Source: Ctena decussata (taxonomy: Eukaryota > Mollusca > Bivalvia > Lucinida > Lucinidae). From it: 64,000 nt of DNA. Each line of letters starts with the position of its first letter. The stretch's first letter is position 1. Location of the stretch: NCBI GenBank assembly GCA_963989385.1, contig OZ022503.1, forward strand, positions 91,956,638 to 92,020,637, given 5' to 3'. The notes under the pieces were generated by a model that was given only the letters and a program-made list of their open reading frames with translations, searched no databases and was not told the DNA's origin. Shown piece after piece: positions 29,519-40,200 of this stretch. The position numbers were made by a program, and so were the translations under genes.

Positions 29519-29790
29519 GAGGCATCGTAGTTGAGTGGTTAGAGGGCTCGGTTACTGTGCAGAAAGTCACCGGAAGGTCGTGAGTTCGCGGCTCACCGTC
29601 GCCATCCGACGACTGGAAAACTCTGTCAACCCAGCAGTAAATGGGTACCTTTTTCGAACCAGCGAAGGATAAGGCAGCGAAAGGAGAGAGATGGGCTCCG
29701 CCTTTCATCAGCTGTGCGCAAGATACAGTGGGTCTCTAACCCCCACTGCCCCTACGGCTATAAGGCTATGGAAAACCTTTACCTTTTACC
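29519..29790 (+). mobile_element. tRNA-derived SINE, fourth family
   Basis: Head: ggcatcgtagttgagtggtt (A box) and gtgagttcgcggctc (B box). Body: gactggaaaactctgtcaac, gcagtaaatgggtacc, gcgaaaggagagagatggg; tail aaaacctttaccttttacct. The minus-strand stretch at 37215-37455 shares part of the body. Confidence 0.78.
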
Positions 29791-29815
29791 TAAAAGTGTG
29801 ATAAATTTTAAAATA

Positions 29816-30026
29816 CAGTCAACTCTCGATGGCTTAAAGTCGATGTTCATCCCAAACTACCGATATCTTTAAGTAAATTTTCTGGTCTCAGAAAATTTAT
29901 TTTGAGATACCAGTAGTTTGTAATAACAGAAGTTGAAATGAAAATAAAAATAAAAGATGTGTTCTTTTATTAATCAAGGTTCTTTGAGATATACTAGTAA
30001 GTGTTTGAGATAACGTGAGTCAACGG
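29816..30026. mobile_element. pogo/Tigger-like MITE, copy 4
   Basis: Starts cagtcaactctcgatggctt and ends ataacgtgagtcaacg; the ttttctggtctcagaaaatt inner palindrome is conserved. Confidence 0.8.
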
Positions 30027-30723
30027 TAATGAATTCCTGTTTAGCCTGTGAGAGTAACCGTTCTCCCTCTTTCGAAAAGGGAGTCTCCTTTCCAGAAAAG
30101 CGGAAGATTTTCTTTGTTTCTTGAGTCATCTTCCATGTAATAGTGAAAGGAGGTGTCAAATCCATTTGAAAATTAGTTTTTGGGGTATCCACATGCTTAG
30201 TGACAAAAGCGGCTCAACAAACATATAGGGCCATATCAAGCTTCCTAGCACCATGCAGATCAATTTCAGATTCATAAACATTCTGACTTTTCGGAATTCA
30301 AAGATTAGAGTTTTATGGGTAAGGGCTTGTCGTATTACGTAGATGTGTACTATTTCTTTTCAGAAACAGTATAGAACAGAAATAAGTCGGGTATTAAATT
30401 TAAAGAAATTTGTATGTAATCCCACTGTTTTCACATAAATAGATATGATAAATGACGAAAATTTGCATTTTGTGAATGGCGGCTGACTCTGATGAAGGGT
30501 ATTAAGTAGGATGCAAAAAGGAGACTATCTAGGACATCATACCCCCACCTTGTTCGAGTACAGTCTTGGCCGAGTTTCCACAAGCCTCGAGCTCTAAAGC
30601 AAATCCTTTATAGCATTAGAAAATGATGGTCATGTAAATCAGGACAAAACTGACCGCACTAATGTAGAAACATGGTACTTTTGCAATTAAATAAGTGTTC
30701 TAGAAGGACCTAACACGACATTC

Positions 30724-30724
30724 T

Positions 30725-30765
<41 letters not shown>

Positions 30766-30770
30766 TTTCA
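30724..30770. repeat. (ttta)n microsatellite
   Basis: About ten perfect tttat repeats of period 4. Confidence 0.95.
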
Positions 30771-30965
30771 GGAAGACAATAAAATTGTTGTGTACGATTT
30801 ATGCTATTTCAAGCTCATTACGATATCGCCGTTTACAGGAAGTTTATGAGGGGCTGAAGGCAAAAGTTGCCCATATCATAAGAGCTTCGTCTATGAACTT
30901 CTATTCTGAATTATTAAATACTATATCTTGGGCTTAGAACCTGTACTGGGGTCAGTTTCTCAGAA

Positions 30966-31190
30966 AGGAGCCCAGTAGCTCAGTGGGCTAGAACAACTGG
31001 CCTGCTCAGCTAGCGTTCCTGGGTTCGATTTCTGCTGGAGGCAGAAATATGTTCAAAGATAAACTGGGTTCCCTTGCACTCAGCCTTCTCATTATCACTT
31101 CCCATCGTCTTGATATTACTGGAATACAGTTGAAGAGGACGTACATGTAAAATTGCTAAACACCCATCCAGCCATCAATTTCCCGGAGAC
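30966..31190 (+). mobile_element. tRNA-derived SINE, fifth family
   Basis: Head: gcccagtagctcagtgggct (A box) and cctgggttcgatttctg (B box), then an unrelated body through ttgaagaggacgtacatgta. Single copy in this window. Confidence 0.7.
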
Positions 31191-31869
31191 ACATACAACA
31201 TAAAATAGTCGTGTGACGATCGCAGCAATGTTATGTTACGTTTTATTTATTTACTTTCTTTTCTTTTATTTTTGAATGAAATTCGTTCGACAAATAGCTT
31301 TGTGAAACTGGAACCTATACGGACCCACTTTAACAATAACACATTAGAATTTAACAACTAATTTAACACTTCTCTCGGGTGCCCCGGAATGGGAGACCAT
31401 TAAGTCAAGGACCCGTAAATTCAAAATTTATGACTTCAGTCGGGTCATTTCGGTCGCTGACCGGACTATGAAGTCGTTTTATTTCTATTTACGCCATCAC
31501 GCCCTTCATGTGCTGTCGACCAAGTAATCCGTTACCAGACATGCAAAACACGGCTCTTCACCGAGGCAATCGACACCAGTATCAGCTCGGTCTAAGCTCA
31601 CTAACAACGGTTCCATTACCGTTATCGGTATGCTGTCGACCGAAATCACGGGCGACAGCCACTGTGTACAGAACCGGATCGTTCGACAGCACAGGTAACC
31701 ACGCTGGTACTACATCCGTGATAATTTTCCCAAATAAAGGCACACCAAAAACCGCAGTGAACCAAAATTTCAATAAGACTGTTGATGTGTCAAATAAAGC
31801 TGACGAGATTTCAAACACCGTAAACCCAGATCAGACTGCTCAGGAACATCTGCCAAATACTTAAGGTAC

Positions 31870-32110
31870 ATGGAGACACTATCATTTTTTCCGACATTTT
31901 CAAATGGGAGACAGCTTTTGCGACTTTCTGATCACTTCCATGGATGGCAGTGTCCTTCCAAAATTGGGTTCTACTCAACCTATTCCTGGAGATGAATTCT
32001 TTATTTTAAAAGTTGACCCCCACTTAGAAGGGAATGTGAATGGCAGAAAAGTTGTTTTCCTGGGAAGTGTATCCAATCACCTTAAGATCATTACGACAGG
32101 TATGATAAGT
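31870..32110. repeat. Dispersed repeat, same family
   Basis: catttttctgacattttc-like start, gcgactttctgatcacttcc, aaaattgggttctactcaac. The 80-codon frame here is therefore repeat-derived. Confidence 0.65.
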
Positions 32111-32149
32111 GTAAACCGTTTTACTACCAGTGATAAAGTGCAGTAAAAG

Positions 32150-33480
32150 GAAGTTTCAATAAATTTCATACTTTAAATTTTTACATGGTCAGTTTCGTGG
32201 GAGTTAATACATGCGCCCAAGCGAAGGAAAAAATCTTATCACCGCCTTATCAGAGTCTTCCCAGTTCTCCTGAAAAAATTGGTGAATCCTCAGAAATATT
32301 TTTTTGCAGTCTTATCAGAATTTTCCCAGCCCGAATAAACTGAGGACTCGACGAGGGTTGTTCATTTAAAAAGGTGAATGTTTCCCGCTGTCCCTGATTT
32401 GAAAATGCCTCTGTTAGCGTTGCCGTCTAGATGGACCGAGAACAAGCCATGGCGACGGTATCAGTTGTGAAAATGATATGGTCATACTGAGAGCGTACCG
32501 GCGTCGCCACTGAAATTAAGGCGATCATCTTCTAGTTTTCATCCTTCGATTCCGGCTTCTGAAACTCAGCAATTTTCAGCTGGAATCAGTCCCATTATGC
32601 CGTATATCTCGTCTAAAAATGAACCTACACATAAGTATTATATTAGTTACATTCATCGATTAAGTTGCGTTTTCGTATAAAATTTTCCTATAAAAGGTTG
32701 GAAGATTTTTTTTGATTCTGAAATTCGAGGCTCTGCATAATTCAGGGTATCAAAATAAACCGCAAGAGAAGTACTCTTTTCTTCATTCAAATCTACATAG
32801 GGCAGAATAGTCGTTATAGTCATGGGATTTTCCGTTAATCCCAGGGCGGGCCAGAAATAAGCAATCAATTACCTGTATATGGTTCTCAGTTTTATAGGAA
32901 AGTATAAGAAGTACATGAACAAATTCCTTTTCTTAATTCAATATATTTTTCCGACACTTAATTATAACGTCTAGGATAACAGAGCATTTCAAGCTTTTGG
33001 ATCTGGTATAAAAATCATCACGGAAAATACGTCAATGAGAAGTTTTTTTTTCCATCTGAGCCCAAAGTCTTCTTTCTATAAACCCTTAATTAGTTAATGT
33101 ATTTGTGGCCAAGGGCTTAATTCACAGGCATTATACAATTATCGAATTGACACTGTAGCCACATGATACAAATTACGAGTATAGGCTACTTAGCGGCATT
33201 TTAAACGTTTACGCGTAGCAAGTCTGTAGGGTATGGCTATTCAGGTCTCCAAGGAGTTCAATCCGAATTTTACAGAAACTATACTTCTGACTAACAGTTT
33301 ACTTTTTGATCGACCCTGACAGCATTTTTTATGTTTCGGTTGAAGTCATTCGAATTGTCCGAAAAGCCGTTCCAGATTTTATACCCAAGATCTAGAATTT
33401 CACTTTATGGTCAGGGTGTATATTTAAAGGCTGGAATAAATTTTGTTTAATCATTCAAACAAAGTTTACCTTCACCTACA
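32150..33480. other. Upstream region of the SLC10 gene, no feature resolved
   Basis: AT-rich, no repeat seen. It probably includes the 5' UTR and promoter of the SLC10 gene; no clear TATA box or CpG-rich patch. A pyrimidine-rich acceptor-like site is near 33474-33482. Confidence 0.5.
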
Positions 33481-33506
33481 GACATTTTTTTTTAATATTA
33501 ACAACC

Positions 33507-34283
33507 ATGGATACTTTTAAAGTCTGGATTATCCTCTCGGTGATATCACTTTTAAAACTGGTTGACTCTGAAACAAGCATACACGATGGGCTTGAAAATG
33601 ATAATCTGTTAAATGAAAAGAAAGGTGATAACATAAGCTTCGCAGCATTGCCAGTCTTGACCATAACGAAACCGCGAAAAATAATTGTTATGATGGAAAA
33701 CAATCTAATGGTGACTTTGAATTATAGCATCCTATGCAATAATAAGCAGGACTTGTTTTTATTGCAAACAGAGAGCGACAATACGGAACTATTCATTCTA
33801 AAAGAAAATACAACTTTCGAAATAAGCTGCAGAGATGCTGAAGAGGCTGACATATACATAAAGGATGAAAATGCGTCTGGCAATAATGGGCCGGATAAAT
33901 ATATGACAAATCTTACCACAGTTTTGGCAACTAGCGGTTCTGTAAAACTTCAACTCTACGGAGTTCTTCTTGGTTTATCAAAGCTCCACGTCAGACTGAA
34001 ACGTAACGTTGCTGCTTTACCTGCGGACGTAAACGAAACGGCAAACATGGACGTGACTGAGAGAGTCAACAGTACTGAAACGATAGAGAGAAGTTTTGAT
34101 GTTGGTATTCTTCGAGTCAGAAGACCTATTGATAATATATTTGTGATCATCATTGCTTTCTTCATCTCGATTATCATTATGGGATTCGGATGTGGGTTAG
34201 ACCTTGAAGTTGTAAAGGAGTGCTTGAAGAAGCCGGTAGCGCCGGGGATCGGACTGGGGTGTCAGTACATCCTTATGCCTCTG
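33507..34283 (+). CDS. SLC10A: SLC10 exon 1: signal peptide, extracellular domain, first membrane helix
   Basis: It encodes residues 1-259 and ends in phase 0 at ATGCCTCTG before the GTAATA donor. Reading through would stop at 34352, so the longer open frame is an intron read-through. TM1 is about 209-229 (IDNIFVIIIAFFISIIIMGF) and a second hydrophobic segment starts near 245. A possible splice acceptor (CACCTACAG, about 33474-33482) just upstream of the ATG would suit a 5' UTR intron. Confidence 0.92.
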
Positions 34284-37200
34284 GTAATAAATCCTTATTT
34301 TTCCCTTTTCAGCGATACTATTAAGATATATGCATTAAAGAATGTGAAATAGATTATCTTACACGAGTGGTCATTTCATATGAAATTTATGAAACGAGCC
34401 TTTAGCGAGTTTCATAAATGCCATATGAAATGACCACGAGTGTAAGATTCTGTTTATCAGATGACCATTTACAATGGGATTTTATCGCCTTCAAAATAGA
34501 CATCACTTCAATGTCAATGACGTAACTTGTACGCGCGAAAATGTTATTACATGTGTGCTCAGACGATTTTATGACATAGAGGAGATTTGACTTTTTCATT
34601 GTAAGATCGAGTTTTATTTCACCGAATGAACACCAAAAGCAGTATTTTCACGAGTGGCGAGGCCACGAGTGAAAATACCACTTTTGATGTTCATGAGGCC
34701 ACGAGTGAAAATACCACTTTTGGTGTTCATGAGGCCACGAGTGAAAATACCACTTTAGGTGTTCATGAGTGAAACAAAAATCTATCTTACACTGAAATAG
34801 TCGAATTTTCTGTTTCTTTTATGCCTTAAAATTCCGGTCTGATCAGCGTCTATGCCATTTGCCTTTCTATCTGCATTTTTGACACATTACTGCGTTGAAA
34901 ATTCAAGTTGTGTAAGCTTTAGAGCAATTACGGTAAATATTTTAAGTGTCCCAATTTTACTTATTTTTACAGTATGTCTTGTTGATCAGATGGACTGTGT
35001 GCCCTTACTTATGACAATTTTTGCTTCATACATGTATTGTTATTTTCATGTGATCATCATATTGTTTGCGTCTACCTTCCAGGGCCCGGTTCAAAACTAA
35101 CGACGTCGTTAGTTAACGAGATGTTAAAATTGCAAACGGTAATATCTCATAAATGCCAATATTTTTTGTTGAAAAAGCTTCTCACATTTTTGCAACAAAA
35201 ACTATCAGTGTATTTAGTTATAATGTCATAAAACACTAAACAAGTTGACCTCTTGACGAGCTCGTTAGGCTAACGATGCTTTGAACAACTGGGCCCTGAT
35301 TTAGACATTGATCAAACTTTAGATGAATGGGTACACTTCAGAGAAAGTAACTCTGACATTTCTTTTTTCCTAATGATTCATCATACAGGTTAGCTCTTCA
35401 AAAAATAATTTGATCCCATTAGCGCAAATTCAATCCGTCCCGGGAAGCAAATAGGAGGAAACAAGCGGTAAAAATGGTCTCCCTCTGTAAAATGGCAAAA
35501 ATCTTGGAATTGTACAAATACACTTCAATTCGAAATATTTTTATGACGACTGCGAAGTCATTCTGTTTTTCAAACGCATCTATTACTCATTAAAATTTCA
35601 GGGTAGAGAAAAAAAAATATTTCTGAAATAAAATACGTCTCCACAGGCATTAGTAAGTGCAAACTACCATCAGTTTGTAACCAAACCCTTCCATAATAGT
35701 TTTATGGTTTAGTAATATATCTTCCCAGGCATTATGTTTCAATAAAATCTTTATGGTCTGAAATAGAATAAGGTCAACCGTATAGGATGCTTGCACTGAT
35801 AATGAAAAGTACTCACGAGTAAATATATGAGCCGCGACGCTAGAAAACCAACAATGTGGTTGTGCGCCCAGCGTAGACTCAGATCAGCCTGGGCATCCGC
35901 CCAGTCTGATCAGAGTCTTCGCTATCCGCATGAGGGTAGCTTAGACTCTAAGCTAGCCTTTAAGCGCTTAGCGAAGTCTCTGATCAGATTGGGCGAATGC
36001 CCAGGCTGATCTGAGTCTGCGCATTGCGCACAACCACTTTGTTGGTTTTCTCGTGTCGCGGCTCAATTATACTTAGCAAAATTAAAAATGCGTTATTTAA
36101 GTAGCAGCAGCACACAACGTTGATTCAAGGGAGATCAATCTGAGCTGAAAGTATTACTTTCCCTCTCTCCCTTTAAACGGTTATTACTATATTCTGGTAC
36201 AATTATCTTCAGTGTAAAAATGACATCCAGTGGATATGTAGTCCTGTGTACATCATTTCATCTAGTGAAGTATATTCCATAACCTTGCGATGTGTTGGGA
36301 CATCAAAGATAATTTCTGTCCTCCAGCGGGTCCGTTTTGAGCTGGAGCTGCCCTTGTTGTGCATTAAAGGCTGTCCCTGTCCATTCTTCGATAATTCTTG
36401 TATCTCTCTTCTCTTTCCTTCCATTGTATCCTTTATAAGATCATTTGAGCCGCGACACGAGAAAACCAACAATGTGGTTGTGCGCCCAGCGGAGACTCAG
36501 ACAAGCCTGGACACCCTCCAAGTCTGATCAGACTCTTCACTAAGCGCTTATAGGATAGCTAAGGGTCTAAGCTACCTCCATACGGACAGCGAAGACTCTG
36601 ATCAGACTGGGCGGACGCCCAGGCTGATCTGAGTCTGTGATGGGCGCACAACCACATTGTTGGTTTTCTTGTGTCGCGGCTCATTTAAGCCTCTTTACTG
36701 CGCCTGAGGAACTTGAGATGTGGCCAAACCACCATAGTGTCCGTTCTTGACGGTCAGGAATTCGTCGTATTCTCCAAATGCTGCTTAACCCTTTTTGCGA
36801 ACACCATATGTGACATGGTATCGGTAAACTGTCCTTGAATTTCACATGTACTCGGAAAACTGGTTGGTTTGTTTTCCAAATTTTCCTTGTAAGGTTCTCT
36901 AGATGATTGGGGAGGAATCCTGTATCCGGTTTCTCTTGAGTTCCAGGGGCCATATTCATAAAGCCACTTAAGTCGTTGCTATGCGGTTGCTAAGGCTAAA
37001 TATCTATAAAGGAGATTCCCTACAACTATGAAATTTGGTCTGGAGGAACAGTCTTTGTAAGACTGTTCCTCCAGAGCAAATTTCACAGTTGTTGGGAATC
37101 TTTCAAAGAAATTTAGCCAGAGCAACAGCATAGCAACCACTTAAGTCGTTTTATGAATACGACCCCAGGTTTGTTCAGTGGTCGCTCTAAATAATAGTGC

Positions 37201-40200
37201 GGTTCTTTAATGTGTTCTGCCAAGTAGTTGGTTGATTGAGAACTGGCCAATCACAATGTCCGTACAGCTGAGGGTTTTGCAGAGAGGTGCGTAAAGAGGA
37301 CAGACTCTTGTCAGCTGCGCGGATGCGCAGGCTGGTCTGAGCCGTTGCTCTGTCGCGGGCCAATGATGAAAAAACTTTGTCATCCAAGCAGTAAATGTAA
37401 TCCTGTTTCGAATGAGGGCGGGTTAACGACAGCAAAAGGAGAGGGTTTGGGCTCCTCATTCATATTATGTACCCTACAGTCGGTGCCTTTAACAACCAGA
37501 ACGTAAGGAAACAACACTAAAACTTTTATCATTATTACTTTTCACTCAATCAATAGCGTTGTTTTTATTTCAGCTTGGGTTTGCTGTTGCTAAGCTGGTA
37601 CCAATCGAAAATCGAGCCATATCTTTCGGTATCTTCGTGTGTGGAGTGTGTCCCGGGGGAGGGGCTAGCAATATATACACTTACCTTCTAGGAGGAGATG
37701 TCAGTCTGTCAGTCACAATGACACTTATCAGTACTGTGGCAGCGTTAGGTAAGTTTCAGTATCCTATGAAAGGAGTTAATTTTATTAGTATAGACGCTAG
37801 CGAATCACTCACAAACTGAATAAAGCCCGACTTTATGTTAACTAGTTTATGCCTCATGTCCTATGAAAGGGACAATGAAAAACAGTGCCGACTAAGGTCA
37901 GACGCCGCAAATACCCTTTGTATAAACACCCGGTAGTCAAATTATGTGAATAGCAAATAACGCCATCCGCTGAGTCCCGCTGCAAAGAAAAAAGGGAATA
38001 TGATTGAACTTTCTGTAAAGGAGATAAGTGGGTTTAACGTCCCACTAACACATAGGTCATACGGAAGTGAGACCTCGTTTTAAAGTCTGATCCGAAAGAC
38101 CGGAGGAGCGGAGATGATTGAACCGGATACCCCTGCAGTGGTAGTCTGGGACGCTTTCCACTGCACTACCGCCGCCCCTTAAAGGCGACGAAAGATAAAT
38201 AATCGAATATACTAGTTTTAATATTAAAATCCGGTATATGACTCTTTTACCAAAATATGAACTCTCTTTGACCTTTGAATAGTGTTTGTCAACAACAGTA
38301 ACTGTTATCTCAAGATTTATAATATTAAGCGACTATCCAAACACCGTCCTTATAGCATACTGTCATGCAGCCCCACGGTATAACAACAACTCATCAGCCA
38401 CCGGAGTCCACCATACACAAAATAATAAATTTTCGGGATCTATATGGAGCACTAGCTAAGGTTGAGATTACAGAATAGTTTTTGAACAATTTGTGTTTAG
38501 TTCTCCACAGAAGCATCAAGGGGCGGCTCTATTTTGGCAGTATCAACGGACATTCTCCAAGTTGTCCTCCAAGGACCATCCTTATCTGTGTCTCTTTCAT
38601 ATACACCATAGAGCAAAGAGGCTGACCGGTGTTATAGAAAAAGTATAATGTTTGTCTATGTATGATTTTGTTTGAGACTTTTCTAGCTGGCCTAGCTTTG
38701 CGATAAATAGGTCTTAGGCCTCAGACAAGGACTGAGAGTGCTTACACATACACATGGTGACCAGCCAGAGCACTAACTGATGTTTCAGCACTCACAAAAT
38801 GGTGTCAGCTTCATTTGAATTGACTGTTTGGGATTTCATTTTAGCACTATTATAGGGCTCGAAGATGTCTTTTCATGTATTAACGTTCGCGAAGCCAGAG
38901 GTTCAAAATTCCCTGAGGGACCTGGCGAACGAAAAAATGTTTGAGCGCTGTTATTAAATGACTTCAGTGAAAGAGTCGTTAAAGTATTAAAAAAATAGGC
39001 ACTGTATTTTTTCCGGGGCTAGACATTTGAGCGGATTGACAAGACATTTGAGCAAAATAAATGGACGTTTGGGCGGCAAAAAGTGGACATTTGAGCGAAA
39101 TATAAAATACAGTCGAATCTCGGTAGTTCGAACGCCGATTTTTCGAAACTACCGGATTTTTCGAAATTGAAAAACAGTCCCGATCGAAAGCCCATTAATT
39201 CTATGCAAAAACTTTTTCGCAAATTCGAATTTCGATTATTCGAAAAATCGGATTTTTCGAAAGAAAAATTTGGTCCCGATGGAGTAAAATCACTATAAAT
39301 ATCCCTCTATTATTCGAAATCAAAGTTCATGCTCCAATTTCATGTCGGAAAATAACACCTATTGTCATCGATGAGATAAATGTTTACAGCCTCAGGTCAT
39401 CACAACCACCTGTACAGGTAATTATCGCTTCACGACCACTAACATTTTGATTATTAAGTTATTAATTTCTGATCAGCAAAATGCATAATTAACGGGGATT
39501 ATCTTGTTTAAAGTTTGTAAATTCAAAGGCTAAATGTGATGGCTTTTGTAACCAGCATGCACTGAATTTTGGTTTCGTTTCATTTGCGCACGGATCATAC
39601 TGTTTGCACACGGCACTGAACAGAGTCTCTAGCTACACTGCGAAGACTGACAGGCTGGTTTGCGTATCCATTGTTTTCAAATACATTGACTCCGATTAAC
39701 TTTTCCGTGACACCGCCCAGATGACCGATTGAATCGTTTTTCAGAAAATGAAAGTAGCCCAGTTCTCGGAAACATAAACGGAAAGTGAAAATACAGTAAA
39801 GTCCGATATAAAAACATGTCAGCTTTAAGTGGCAAGCCTGTTTGCGTTCAGTGATGCTTCGATCTTCGCCGGCGCTGTATTGTCATAAACAGTTGATTTG
39901 CAGAGGAGGGAAAACAGCTGTGCTGCTTTCGGACAATACACATGTGCAAAACACGAGGGGCGGTCTCGCGATATTACATGATCGTAGATGTTTTGGATGT
40001 TCCCGGTATATGATGTTGATTTTTCTACGTTCTGACTTTGTTTTCATTGATTTGTAAATCCATGAACCTCAGTAAGCATAGAGAAATAAAATATCAGACT
40101 GTCTGAAAACCGCCGTAATTACGAATTCCGGAAATGAACGGGAAAGGCCGAATTCGAAAATTCGAACTACGGATAATTCGAAAGAAATAGTGAGGTCCCT

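Noticed and set aside
31508..31864. 118-codon plus-strand frame
   Set aside because: No recognisable domain, no splice partner, and an overlapping minus-strand frame of similar length. Left unannotated.
33956..34177. Minus-strand frames inside SLC10 exon 1
   Set aside because: Shadows of the SLC10 coding frame.
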